Below are positions 1 to 7,527 of a stretch of DNA of 64,000 nucleotides, one piece after another. Both the position numbers and the translations under genes were made by a program. Location: the NCBI GenBank assembly GCA_016712465.1, contig JADJQZ010000001.1:930001-994000 (forward strand), read 5' to 3'. The notes under the pieces were generated by a model. The model did not search any database, was not told where the DNA came from, and saw only the letters and a program-made list of their open reading frames with translations. Origin of the DNA: Candidatus Obscuribacter sp. GTDB lineage: Bacteria; Cyanobacteriota; Vampirovibrionia; Obscuribacterales; Obscuribacteraceae. Position 1 is the stretch's first letter; each line of letters begins with the position of its first letter.

Positions 1-596
1 TCCATGCCGCCGACATCGGCGAAGCCGGTGTCGGCTGTTTCTACCAGATCGTCGAATTCGCTGGCGAGATAGTTGTCTGACCCGTATGCTGAATCCTTCT
101 CCCTTTCAATTTCTCGCATCTCGCCGGAGGCGGTGGCCCCCATCGGTCGTTGTTCGCGGTTTTCTTTTAGAGACGACTGACCGGAGTCGCCTTTCAGACC
201 GAGCCGCTCTTCCAACGTGGCATCGCGCAGAGATGGATCCAGCCCTTTTGCCTGGTTGTAATTTTCTTGTGCCGAGGCCAGCTTACCTTCATTCAAAAGC
301 AGTCTGGCGTAGAGCAAGAAGGCTTTAGGCGGCACATCGCTCTTGCGGATGACATCTTCGATTATGACCAGCGCCTGGCTGTATTTTCCGTTACCAAAGC
401 AGGCCTGGGCCAGGCTCACTGCCAGTTTTAGATCGCTTGGTGCAAGGGCCAGGGCGACAGTGAATTCACGCTCTGCTTCTTCCAGTCTGCCGGAAGCGAG
501 CAGGTTTTCTCCCAGGAGCATGCGCAGGGGCAGATTATCGGGGGAGAGCTTGAGGGCGGCTCTCAGGGTTTCAATTGTTTCGTCCAGGCTGGGCAT
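1..596 (-). CDS. TPR protein leading into AAA+ ATPase, partial (3' end beyond window)
   Basis: The frame is open from an ATG at 596 to the window edge (198 codons, no stop). A GGAG ribosome site lies about 7 bases before the ATG. Residues 1-130 are tetratricopeptide-like helix pairs (for example NLPLRMLLGENLLASGRLEEAE). A charged linker follows, and the last visible residues read FADVGGM, the usual opening of an AAA+ module of the Cdc48/spastin type (F-x-D-V-G-G). I infer a TPR-linker-AAA+ protein, probably cytoplasmic. It lies 56 bases after xseB on the same strand and may share its transcript. The ATPase motifs themselves are outside the window, so the AAA+ call rests on one motif. Open frames on the plus strand here are antisense shadows. 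Confidence 0.75.
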   Translation of the reverse strand, partial: MPSLDETIETLRAALKLSPDNLPLRMLLGENLLASGRLEEAEREFTVALALAPSDLKLAVSLAQACFGNGKYSQALVIIEDVIRKSDVPPKAFLLYARLLLNEGKLASAQENYNQAKGLDPSLRDATLEERLGLKGDSGQSSLKENREQRPMGATASGEMREIEREKDSAYGSDNYLASEFDDLVETADTGFADVGGM

Positions 597-652
597 TAGA
601 ATCTCCGGAAAGAATATCTCCGACAAAAGCAGGTTGAACCAAGATCGCCTGT

Positions 653-1105
653 CTATTGAGCGCTGTCATCACTTTCGCTAAAGTCTGAAAGCTCCATGGT
701 GCCATCGGCTTTCTTCTTGAGAATTTCAATTTTGCGCTTGGCGCTCTTAATGAACTGCTCGCATTCGACAGATAGTTTTATACCCGTCTCAAAGAGCTTC
801 AGTGCTTTGTCTAATTTGACTTCGCTATCAAGTTGCTTGACGACGGTTTCAAGCTCCAGAAGGGAAGCTTCAAAGTCGATTTTCTCTTCATTTGCAGTAG
901 TCATAAACTCATTCCTCGTCAGTTCTTTCTTTGGTTCCTTGGTTTGAATGTCGTAAGACCCGTCTTGCTCGCTTCCTTTGGGCTTTGCTTTGCCTGGTTT
1001 CTTTTCTTTCTTTGCCTTGTTCTCAGGTTTTTGCTCCGAATTTTGATCAGAAGGCTCTCCTGTAATTTCGCCGAGCAACGAAAGTTGCTTGAACTCATTG
1101 GTCAT
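653..1105 (-). CDS. xseB: Exodeoxyribonuclease VII small subunit
   Basis: This is the small subunit of exonuclease VII, which pairs with XseA to degrade single-stranded DNA into oligonucleotides. The C-terminal 80 residues match the XseB pattern: FEASLLELETVVKQLDSE, then a helix with LKLFETGIKL and a Lys-rich end. The first ~67 residues are a Lys/Glu/Pro-rich extension not usual for XseB (family length about 70-90). Two starts are possible. ATG at 1105 overlaps the xseA stop by 11 bases and has AGGAC upstream. ATG at 904 (MTTANEEKIDFEAS) has its own AGGA site 8-9 bases upstream and gives a normal-length protein. The second start may be the main one. It is co-transcribed with xseA. Confidence 0.9.
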   Translation of the reverse strand: MTNEFKQLSLLGEITGEPSDQNSEQKPENKAKKEKKPGKAKPKGSEQDGSYDIQTKEPKKELTRNEFMTTANEEKIDFEASLLELETVVKQLDSEVKLDKALKLFETGIKLSVECEQFIKSAKRKIEILKKKADGTMELSDFSESDDSAQ

Positions 1106-2345
1106 AGCACTTTGTCCTGTCGACGCTGTCTACGGTCATTTTGACTCTGCCGACTTTGAAAATGGCCTCTACTTTGTCGCCGGCTTTGAGGTCTCCGGCA
1201 TCACTGATGACGTTGCCCTCCAGGCTGCGCAAGATGGAAAAACCGCGGCTGAGCACGCTGCCAGGACCAAGGTCTTTCAGTCTTTCACGGAGTTTGAGGA
1301 ACTGATGCTCTTGCTTTGCCAGCAGGCGATCTATGCTGCCCGTCAAAATTTGCTTGTTGCGTTGCACATTGGCCAGGCTGAGATCGAGTCGCCCTTCATA
1401 GCGACCCAGGGCATGCAGGGGGCTCAATCTTATAAGTTCTCGTTCTGCTGTAGCCAGTTTTTCGTCAATGGCACCAAGCAAGCGACGGGAGAGGAAATTC
1501 CACTTTTCAGATAACTCGCTGGCCCCTCTGGCCACCAGTTCGGCTGCCGCTGTAGGCGTGGGGGCTCTCAGATCTGCCACCAGATCGCAGATGGTCAGGT
1601 CGGTTTCGTGTCCGACCCCGGAAATCACGGGAATGCGGCATCCGGCCACGGCTCTGGCTACAATCTCAGTGTTGAAGGACCAGAGGTCTTCAATGGAACC
1701 CCCGCCACGGGCTACTATCACTACATCTATATCTGGTAGCGCCTCAAGGTAGGATATGGCCTGAGCGATTTCTTCAGGGGAGCCTTCCCCCTGTACTTTG
1801 GCCGGCGAGATTACTACCGAGACGGAGTTGTTGCGCCTGGTGAGGGCGCTGAGTATATCTCTCAGGGCTGCGCCCACCGGACTCGTTACTACCCCTACCC
1901 GACGCGGCAAGATAGGAATTGCTCTTTTTCGCTCCGGGTTGGTCAGGCCTTCCGCTTCCAATTTACGCTTAAGTTGCTCGAAGGCCAGTTGCCATTCGCC
2001 CACACCAACCGGTTCCATATAGGTAGCAACCATCTGGTAGGCCCCGCGCGGGGGGTAGACACTCAGTTTGCCGCGTGCCACAACCATGAGTCCGTCTTCC
2101 AGCTTGAATTTGATAGAAGCGTTGGAGTTTTTGAAGCAAACGCAGGGCAGGGTGGCTTCTTGATCTTTCAGTGAGAAATACCAGTGGCCGCTTGGATACA
2201 CCTTGGCATTGGAAACTTCTCCCACTACCAGCACGGAGTCGAACTCATCTTCCAATACGTCTCTGATGCGGTTAGTCAGTTGTGAGACTGTCAGCACCGG
2301 TGTCGGAGGTTGCTTTGATGGATCGGTATCCTTGAGGCTGTACAT
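1095..2345 (-). CDS. xseA: Exodeoxyribonuclease VII large subunit
   Basis: This is the catalytic large subunit of exonuclease VII (single-strand DNA exonuclease, DNA repair). At 416 residues it is within the usual range. The N-terminal OB fold (residues ~15-115) contains VVGEVSNAKVYPSGHWYFSLKD. The catalytic domain carries the family motifs RRVGVVTSPVGAALRDI, VARGGGSIEDLWSFN, ISGVGHETD and LRAPTPTAAAE. A coiled-coil C-terminal region ends with the SVLSRGFSI segment typical of XseA. The ATG at 2345 has only a weak purine-rich site. The gene is first in an operon with xseB. It appears complete and intact. Confidence 0.97.
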   Translation of the reverse strand: MYSLKDTDPSKQPPTPVLTVSQLTNRIRDVLEDEFDSVLVVGEVSNAKVYPSGHWYFSLKDQEATLPCVCFKNSNASIKFKLEDGLMVVARGKLSVYPPRGAYQMVATYMEPVGVGEWQLAFEQLKRKLEAEGLTNPERKRAIPILPRRVGVVTSPVGAALRDILSALTRRNNSVSVVISPAKVQGEGSPEEIAQAISYLEALPDIDVVIVARGGGSIEDLWSFNTEIVARAVAGCRIPVISGVGHETDLTICDLVADLRAPTPTAAAELVARGASELSEKWNFLSRRLLGAIDEKLATAERELIRLSPLHALGRYEGRLDLSLANVQRNKQILTGSIDRLLAKQEHQFLKLRERLKDLGPGSVLSRGFSILRSLEGNVISDAGDLKAGDKVEAIFKVGRVKMTVDSVDRTKCYDQ

Positions 2346-2411
2346 GGTTTGCTAAATTTTCCAGAACGGTTGCTTACAGGTTTTGGCTGAGCATTGCGGG
2401 TCTGCGCAATC

Positions 2412-2455
2412 TGGGCCTTAAATGCTTCCCAGCATTTAAAACGTCCATTGGCCCA
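2412..2455. repeat. Imperfect palindrome in xseA leader
   Basis: TTAAATGCT (2418-2426) and AGCATTTAA (2431-2439) form a perfect 9-base-pair stem with a 4-base loop. Outside it, TGGGCC (2412-2417) can pair with GGCCCA (2450-2455) across an asymmetric internal loop. It lies about 70 bases upstream of the xseA start on the minus strand. It could be an RNA hairpin in the leader or a protein-binding palindrome. No U-run follows on either strand, so it is not an obvious terminator. Confidence 0.45.
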
Positions 2456-2917
2456 AAATAGTTCAAATCATTTCTACTCCCCCAGAATTGAATTGAAGCA
2501 GATTGGGAGTGCTGGATATCAGCTCAGCTAACATTATCAATTAATCTCAATCTTTAATGTGTCGCCGTGAGCCTGCCAAGTCTTTGATTTTATCTGTGAT
2601 GGATATTTTGTGGGCGGGTTTTGGGTGATCTAGTGTGATTCTGTTGGATGTGTTTTGGGCGCAGTGTGGCGCCGGGTTTTGCCTTGTTGTCATGTGGATT
2701 CGGCGGAAACAAGGATGGGCATTTATAAGTCAGTGAGCTTATCGGTGCAAAATCGCCGAACCAAAAGATAATTGCTCGCTGCAAGCAAATCATATTTATA
2801 GAGTCCCAAGCGCAAATTTCTCAAGCGGCTTTGGTAAGCGTCTGCGTACCGTTTTCGCCGAGGACTGCGGCATATTGCTGGTTTTTATGGTTGGCAACAA
2901 GGCTGCCTGGAATTTAT

Positions 2918-2945
2918 TTGACGACGGCGCTTTGGATACTATAAA
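2918..2945 (+). promoter_or_regulatory. Candidate sigma70 promoter
   Basis: TTGACG at 2918-2923 and TATAAA at 2940-2945 are separated by 16 bases. Transcription would start about 40 bases before the ATG at 2991. The match is five of six bases at each box. Confidence 0.55.
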
Positions 2946-2990
2946 TTGGTATGACATACAAAAATATGGTAACACCAGGGGGGTCTCATC

Positions 2991-3836
2991 ATGGACCGTA
3001 CATTGTTTTCGCCAACTATGCTGGAAGCCTTTCGTGCCTGCAAGCGGGCTTACTTCCTGGCCTACCATCGCGATGGCGCCGAGCAGGCTCGGGCGCAGGC
3101 CTCCAGCATCTGTAAGAGGTTTATATTGAGGGGCTTGGCCGAGATCAATCGCGCCAGGTTGAGCAGTGTCAGTCAGATTCAGAAGTTTATGGGCGAGTCC
3201 TGGCCGGTGGAGCGTCTGAGTGGTGATCCCGACCTGAAAGATGCAGCCACGCGAGCCTTTCTCTTCACTTACAAAACCCTGCTGCGCTACCAGAGTCAAC
3301 CTTATTTACCCAAAGGTGCTCAGGTCGAGGGTGTTTCCACTAGAGTGCGTTCCCGTGTGCAAAACGAGAGAGTTTACCTGGAAGAAGTATTTGATCTTGT
3401 GCTCTGGTATCCGGAAGAGCGCAAGCTGGAGCTGGTTATCTTCAATTTGCGACCGGCAAAAGAAATCAATCCGGCCTGGCCCTCCGCCACTCATTTGGTT
3501 CGGCAGCACCTGGCTGAGAGACTCAGGGTGCGCTTGCCGTATGAAAGACTGGTTTTGACAAATATCAAAGTGGGTCCTCAGGAAATGAAAATAACCAGCC
3601 GAGAAGCCAGCAGTGAGATGTACCGCCTGCACTGGCCGGAAATAGTCAAGAGTCTTTCCGAAATGAAAGAGTTGGCTGATATGCCGGAGCATGATGGCGT
3701 GCACGCGAAAGAGGGGTGCTCCTACTGCCGGGCCATAGAGAGCCGGATGGCTGCTGAAGTTATATCGGTAAGGGAAGTGACAGAGGAAGATGCTCTCGGC
3801 GGCGAAATAAGCGGCAAATACCCACTTTCCGCTTGA
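2991..3836 (+). CDS. PD-(D/E)XK nuclease-superfamily-like protein
   Basis: A 281-residue protein starting at an ATG with AGGGGGG upstream. Residues 5-25 (FSPTMLEAFRACKRAYFLAY) match the entry helix of Cas4/AddB-type PD-(D/E)XK nucleases, which usually read LSxSxLxxYxxCPxxF. A region around residues 130-155 (VFDLVLWYPE, then LELVIFNLRP) resembles the D...(D/E)xK strand pair, but the expected Lys is Asn (ELVIFN), so catalysis is uncertain. Cys17 and a C-terminal CSYC (around residue 241) recall the iron-sulfur cysteines of Cas4/AddB, though only three of four are evident. No recombination or CRISPR genes are adjacent. I treat it as a stand-alone nuclease-like protein, possibly degenerate. Confidence 0.55.
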   Translation: MDRTLFSPTMLEAFRACKRAYFLAYHRDGAEQARAQASSICKRFILRGLAEINRARLSSVSQIQKFMGESWPVERLSGDPDLKDAATRAFLFTYKTLLRYQSQPYLPKGAQVEGVSTRVRSRVQNERVYLEEVFDLVLWYPEERKLELVIFNLRPAKEINPAWPSATHLVRQHLAERLRVRLPYERLVLTNIKVGPQEMKITSREASSEMYRLHWPEIVKSLSEMKELADMPEHDGVHAKEGCSYCRAIESRMAAEVISVREVTEEDALGGEISGKYPLSA

Positions 3837-3841
3837 TAACA

Positions 3842-3868
3842 TTGGCGCTCCAATAATATAGCTATAAT
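3842..3868 (+). promoter_or_regulatory. Candidate promoter for ferritin-like gene
   Basis: A perfect TATAAT lies at 3863-3868. The best upstream box is TTGGCG at 3842-3847 with a short 15-base spacer. This would give an RNA leader of about 140 bases before the ATG at 4013. The -35 box is weak. Confidence 0.35.
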
Positions 3869-4012
3869 TTTGCGGTTGCACCTGGAGGCAAAGACCGTTC
3901 TGTCTTTGGCCCTGTGCGTTGCCGGCAGAAAATCAGGCGCTTAAGACGACTGGCTTTCACTTCTATTTTTGTAAGTGAATTGGCTCTCGCTGGGAGCCGG
4001 GGGAAGAAAATA

Positions 4013-4459
4013 ATGGACAAGCAGAAAGTACTGGATGCGCTCAATCTCGATCTCGAGCACGAAATGTCGGCCATGATCCGATATCTACATCACTCCTTTA
4101 TTGTGACTGGGCCCCTGCGCGGTTCCCTCACAGCACTCTTTCGCACGATGGCTACCGACTCCATGAATCATGCCATCAAACTTGGTGAGAAGATTGTTGC
4201 TCTGGGCGGACATCCTTCCGTAAAAATTCAGGAAATATATGAGCCTGGTGAGCAGAGTATCGAAGAGATGCTCAAGGAGAATATCGAAGCTGAGAAGATG
4301 CACCTGGCGCTATATGAAGAGCAGCTTGACATAATGCACGACAATACACCTTTGCGCTTGATGATGGAGCAGGTGATTGTGGATGAAGCTCGTCACATTG
4401 AAGAACTGGAAATGTACGTCCGCAATAACACCCCGGCTAAAACCAAAGCAAAAGTCTGA
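4013..4459 (+). CDS. Ferritin-like (bacterioferritin/Dps-type) four-helix protein
   Basis: 148 residues from the ATG at 4013, which has a GGGGGAAG ribosome site; the frame extends upstream but without a better start. The sequence reads as a four-helix bundle with diiron-type spacing: LDLEHEMSAMIRYLHH in helix 1, TDSMNHAIKLGEKI in helix 2, EAEKMHLALYEEQ in helix 3 and DEARHIEELEMY in helix 4. These place Glu and ExxH ligands as in bacterioferritin/ferritin-like proteins; the helix 2 position has Asp where Glu is usual. Probable role: iron storage or oxidative-stress protection in the cytoplasm. A strong terminator follows, so it is probably a single-gene unit. The exact subfamily is not resolved. 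Confidence 0.8.
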   Translation: MDKQKVLDALNLDLEHEMSAMIRYLHHSFIVTGPLRGSLTALFRTMATDSMNHAIKLGEKIVALGGHPSVKIQEIYEPGEQSIEEMLKENIEAEKMHLALYEEQLDIMHDNTPLRLMMEQVIVDEARHIEELEMYVRNNTPAKTKAKV

Positions 4460-4499
4460 AGCTAAATCCATAGCTATACAGATACAGTCGAGAAGTAAA

Positions 4500-4534
4500 A
4501 AAGGAAAAGGGCGGATTACCCGCCCTTTTCCTTT
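4500..4534 (+). terminator. Rho-independent terminator
   Basis: A perfect 15-base-pair stem, AAAGGAAAAGGGCGG (4500-4514) with CCGCCCTTTTCCTTT (4520-4534), and a 5-base loop. T-rich 3' arm and downstream CTTGCTT. It ends the ferritin-like transcript. Because both flanks are A/T tracts it may also work in the opposite direction. Confidence 0.9.
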
Positions 4535-4611
4535 CTTGCTTCTGGGGGATGGTAGTGTCACCACTGGTGAAGGCAGTGTCGAATGCGCTTTCCCTGAGCA
4601 TACACAAGCTA

Positions 4612-4821
4612 CTAGTTCGATCTGCGAAGAATATGTGGCACGTGTCGCCAGGGATATCTACCGATGGCTTCTCTCGATTGGCAGGTTCCACACCAAGGCA
4701 GGCCATTTTCGCAGCCTTCCCGATCGCTCCACCACCGGTAGTGCAGATCTTTAGCCACCTCTTGTGGTGCCATGAGTGGTACTACCTGGGGTGATTGGAT
4801 CGTGGTATCAAATTTGGTCAT
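4612..4821 (-). CDS. Possible small cysteine- and tryptophan-rich protein
   Basis: A 69-codon frame on the minus strand in an otherwise empty 550-base gap. The predicted peptide carries WWSDREGCENGLPWCGTCQS, with a C-x5-WCGTC arrangement that could bind a metal or be redox active, and a basic C-terminus (RYPWRHVPHILRRSN). It starts at an ATG with only AAAG upstream, a poor ribosome site. No family is recognised. It could equally be an accidental open frame. Other frames cross the same interval on both strands. Confidence 0.3.
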   Translation of the reverse strand: MTKFDTTIQSPQVVPLMAPQEVAKDLHYRWWSDREGCENGLPWCGTCQSREAIGRYPWRHVPHILRRSN

Positions 4822-4840
4822 AAATTCTTTGGATTTTCGC

Positions 4841-4868
4841 TTGCCTTATTTAGAGCATTGGTTATAAT
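4841..4868 (+). promoter_or_regulatory. Candidate sigma70 promoter
   Basis: TTGCCT (4841-4846) and a perfect TATAAT (4863-4868) are separated by 16 bases. It lies about 145 bases upstream of the coding start at 5017. Confidence 0.5.
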
Positions 4869-5016
4869 TCATACGTTGCCACCACTCGTGGGGGCGTTGA
4901 TCCATAAACCGTGTTGTTAGAGCTCAAGGCTCCTCAGTGGTGCAAGCGTTTTGCCCATGTTGGCTTTGACCGTGGGATAGCTTTAAGGCGGACTTTCTTC
5001 TAGAGGGGAATTTTAA

Positions 5017-5442
5017 ATGGCAGAGGCTAAGCGGGTACCCGAGGAACAGCCTGAGAGATCTGAGTTCAGTATTGACATGGAAGGGTTCGATCAGTTCTTC
5101 GCCGAAGGCCCCGGCGAGCAAACTGGAGCTACCGGCACTGCCTACGGTGATAGTCACATGCGCGGTCAGGTAGAACGCCTGGTCGATCGTATTACCGAGC
5201 TTATGTCCGTCAGTGTGGATCAGCGCGTAGAAACCAGCAAAATTGCCAGCCAACTAATAGAGAATCAGCGGCAGTTAGTAGCAACCCAGCAAATCCTGAT
5301 TAAGCTGATGGAGCGTTCCATCGAATTGACCAGGCACATTACCAGTATCGAAGAGCGCATGCCGGCCCTTCTGGAGGTGCCGCGGGTGGTCGAGAGTCTG
5401 CGGCAGCGCGTCGCTCAAATTGAAGGAGTGGAAGTAGATTAG
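5017..5442 (+). CDS. Small coiled-coil protein of unknown function
   Basis: 141 residues, ATG preceded by AGGGGAAT. I do not recognise the family. Residues 1-45 are acidic and low in complexity. From about residue 50 the sequence is a long amphipathic helix (QVERLVDRITELMS, then LIENQRQLVATQQILIKLME and VPRVVESLRQRVAQIE) that should form a coiled coil. There is no signal peptide or membrane segment, so it is probably cytoplasmic and oligomeric. It could be a scaffold or adaptor. It stands between its own promoter (4841-4868) and the histidine-rich membrane protein gene 158 bases downstream. Confidence 0.75.
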   Translation: MAEAKRVPEEQPERSEFSIDMEGFDQFFAEGPGEQTGATGTAYGDSHMRGQVERLVDRITELMSVSVDQRVETSKIASQLIENQRQLVATQQILIKLMERSIELTRHITSIEERMPALLEVPRVVESLRQRVAQIEGVEVD

Positions 5443-5600
5443 ACCAGGCCGGGCGCGGCTCTCTTCCATTCTTACCGAAGCTAAAATTTTTAAAAGCTGG
5501 CGTCCTATGCGTGGTTTTACTATTTACTTCGCCGGGCAACTGCCTAGAATCACCTGATGTAGGGGTGTCTTCCGGGGTAGGTTCCTTGAGCGGCGTTTTC

Positions 5601-6407
5601 ATGGATGGCGGCGGTTCGGACGGTGGTTTTGACCACGGTCATGATCATGGTCACGACCACGGCCACGGTCACCATCACCATGGTCACAATTCAGTGGCTC
5701 AATTCCTGGGTCTTGAAAACGACCATGATCACGGCGACCATGACCATGGTGAAGCGCCGCAGCAGACTGCAGCCTGGAACAGCGCCCTGAAGGGATTGAG
5801 TCTCAAATCCCTCACCCAGGGGCTGGTCATTACTCCCAATTTCCTCTTCCTCATGCTCTTTCTGGCTTTCACAGGCTGGCTGGGAGTGGTTTACTGGGTC
5901 CGTCATAATGAGCCCTTTGCTAATGCCGTTTTGGGCAGCGGTCGGGCCTATGCGCCCACAGCCCATGCCGACCGCCGCCTTCTGGATGGGGTGCGGGAAG
6001 CGATGCCCTTCAAGACTTCCCCCAACACCGGCAAGATTTACACGCCCACTCCTGGACCGGGCCCGCAGCCTTACGGCTATCAGGTGCCCCAGGCAGCCGC
6101 CATCGGGTCAATTGCCAGCCCCGGCCTGGCGCCCGCGCAGATTCCCTCTGCCCCCGCCCTGGGACACTTTGCTGCTCCGCATTCCATGCGCTCTTACGGC
6201 AATGTGCCGCAGTATAATCCCGCACCCGCTCCGGCACCGGCGGCAGGCTATGGATGGTCCCTGGCTGAAGGCGGATTTTCTCAGGAGAGTGCGCATTTCA
6301 TGAGTCAGTTCGGTGCGCCACAGGCTCTTTCTCCCGCCTATTCTCATGTCTATGTTCCGGTTGCAACGCCCACCGGTCAGCGCCTGAAGGTCTACACCAC
6401 TCGCTGA
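5601..6407 (+). CDS. Histidine-rich single-pass membrane protein
   Basis: 268 residues from the ATG at 5601. The frame is open further up to a GTG at 5511, and neither start has a clear ribosome site. Three parts are visible. Residues ~1-55 are a Gly/Asp/His tract with repeated DHGHDHGHDHGHGHHHHGH-type units and a second DHDHGDHDHG block, a likely binder of Zn, Ni or Cu. Residues ~80-105 (FLFLMLFLAFTGWLGVVYWV) form one membrane helix. The remainder is Pro/Ala/Gly/Tyr-rich and low in complexity. No enzymatic domain is seen. It may buffer metal at the membrane, or the His tract may serve another purpose. No metal transporter gene is adjacent. Confidence 0.75.
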   Translation: MDGGGSDGGFDHGHDHGHDHGHGHHHHGHNSVAQFLGLENDHDHGDHDHGEAPQQTAAWNSALKGLSLKSLTQGLVITPNFLFLMLFLAFTGWLGVVYWVRHNEPFANAVLGSGRAYAPTAHADRRLLDGVREAMPFKTSPNTGKIYTPTPGPGPQPYGYQVPQAAAIGSIASPGLAPAQIPSAPALGHFAAPHSMRSYGNVPQYNPAPAPAPAAGYGWSLAEGGFSQESAHFMSQFGAPQALSPAYSHVYVPVATPTGQRLKVYTTR

Positions 6408-6422
6408 CCGCCTGCCCGGGCT

Positions 6423-7397
6423 CTAGCTTTCTTTCCAGATTTCTCTTTCCGGTTTGAAGCCCCTGGCTTGCATTTCTCTGATTTTAGCGAGCTCCGTCTC
6501 CTTGAGACCGGCCTGCACCGCTTCTATATTTTCATCGGCTTGTTCCGGTGTTTTTATACCTACTATTACTGTAGAGACCGAAGCTTCGCTGAGGCTGTAT
6601 CGCAGCGCCGCCTGGGGCAGGCTCTGTCCGACCCTCTCCAGGAAACCCAATTGAGCAGTAGCCTCAATGCGAGCCTTTATGTAATCATCTGGCCAGCTTT
6701 TGCGCATGTCGCCGGCCGCAAAGCGAAAAGGCTTACCTGATTTATATTTGCCGGTGAGGAAGCCATTGGCCAGTGGTTCCCTGGCGATTATGGCGCAGCC
6801 TTTTTCAAAGGCCAGAGGAAATAACTGTTCCGCCGGACGGAAACTAAAAATGTTGTAAGCAATCTGCAGGCAATCGGGGTGACCCACGTTTATTGCCGTT
6901 ATTCCCTCTACGGCCGTGAAGACGGAGACACCCCAGGCTCTTATCTTGCCTTCTTTCTTAAGCTCCTTGAGGGTGGCATAGGTAGCCTCGTTGCCAAGCA
7001 GCTTGAGGGGCGGATTATGTAGCTGGTAAACATCAAGATAGTCTGTCTGTAGCCTGGCCAGGCTCTTTTCCAGGGCAAAGCGAATGTACTCGGGTGTGAA
7101 GGTCTGAAAGCCCGTTCCTTGATAGAAGTCGGCCCCTACTTTGGCTGCCAGGATGATGCGATCTCGCCTGCCTCGGAAGCATTTGCCGAGCAGCTCTTCG
7201 GCATGACCCCAGCCGTACACGTCGGCAGTGTCGAAGAAATTTAAGCCCAGATCCATGGCTCTCATGACAGCGTCGGTGGAAGCTTTGTCATCGGTGGGAC
7301 CGTAACTCATGCCATGCGAGTTACCGCCGATAGCCCAGGTACCGAAGCCGATTTCGGACACTTTGATACCGGTCTTGCCGAAGTCTCGATACTTCAT
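6423..7397 (-). CDS. Aldo/keto reductase
   Basis: A 324-residue NAD(P)H-dependent oxidoreductase of the AKR superfamily (TIM barrel, cytoplasm). The catalytic tetrad is visible: Asp and Tyr in FFDTADVYGWGHAEELLG, Lys in ILAAKVG, and His in DVYQLHNPP. The cofactor phosphate-binding C-terminal segment is STVIVGIKTPEQADENI. It starts at ATG 7397 (MKYRDFGKTGIKVSEIGFG); the frame also has a TTG at 7412 but neither start has a good ribosome site. The substrate cannot be told from sequence. It is convergent with the gene at 5601, with 15 bases between. Confidence 0.92.
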   Translation of the reverse strand: MKYRDFGKTGIKVSEIGFGTWAIGGNSHGMSYGPTDDKASTDAVMRAMDLGLNFFDTADVYGWGHAEELLGKCFRGRRDRIILAAKVGADFYQGTGFQTFTPEYIRFALEKSLARLQTDYLDVYQLHNPPLKLLGNEATYATLKELKKEGKIRAWGVSVFTAVEGITAINVGHPDCLQIAYNIFSFRPAEQLFPLAFEKGCAIIAREPLANGFLTGKYKSGKPFRFAAGDMRKSWPDDYIKARIEATAQLGFLERVGQSLPQAALRYSLSEASVSTVIVGIKTPEQADENIEAVQAGLKETELAKIREMQARGFKPEREIWKES

Positions 7398-7527
7398 CTT
7401 GTGGGAGGCCAACTAGGCAAGGTGTTTCAGCTCCTTCATTATTCGTGAATAGCAACGCCTTGAGGGGATACTTCGTATTACAATAGCCCCTTGATTATCA
7501 GATTATGCTGGAGACTTGGATTCACTC

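Larger units (their letters stand above)
2346..2990. other. Intergenic region between divergent xseA and nuclease-like gene
   Basis: About 645 bases with no convincing gene. It is AT-richer than its surroundings. It holds an inverted repeat at 2412-2455 in the xseA leader and a good sigma70-type promoter at 2918-2945 for the gene at 2991. A 67-codon open frame on the minus strand (2590-2793) lacks a ribosome site and recognisable content. The middle part (about 2500-2880) shows nothing I can assign. Confidence 0.6.

Noticed and set aside
86..681. Open frames on the plus strand at the left edge
   Set aside because: They are antisense to the TPR-AAA+ gene, have no ribosome sites, and their residues look random (Arg/Ser-rich), whereas the minus frame shows TPRs.
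2590..2793. 67-codon minus-strand frame in the xseA upstream gap
   Set aside because: No ribosome site and atypical composition; not supported as a gene.
2991..3836. CRISPR-associated Cas4
   Set aside because: There is no repeat array, no other cas gene and an incomplete cysteine set in the window.
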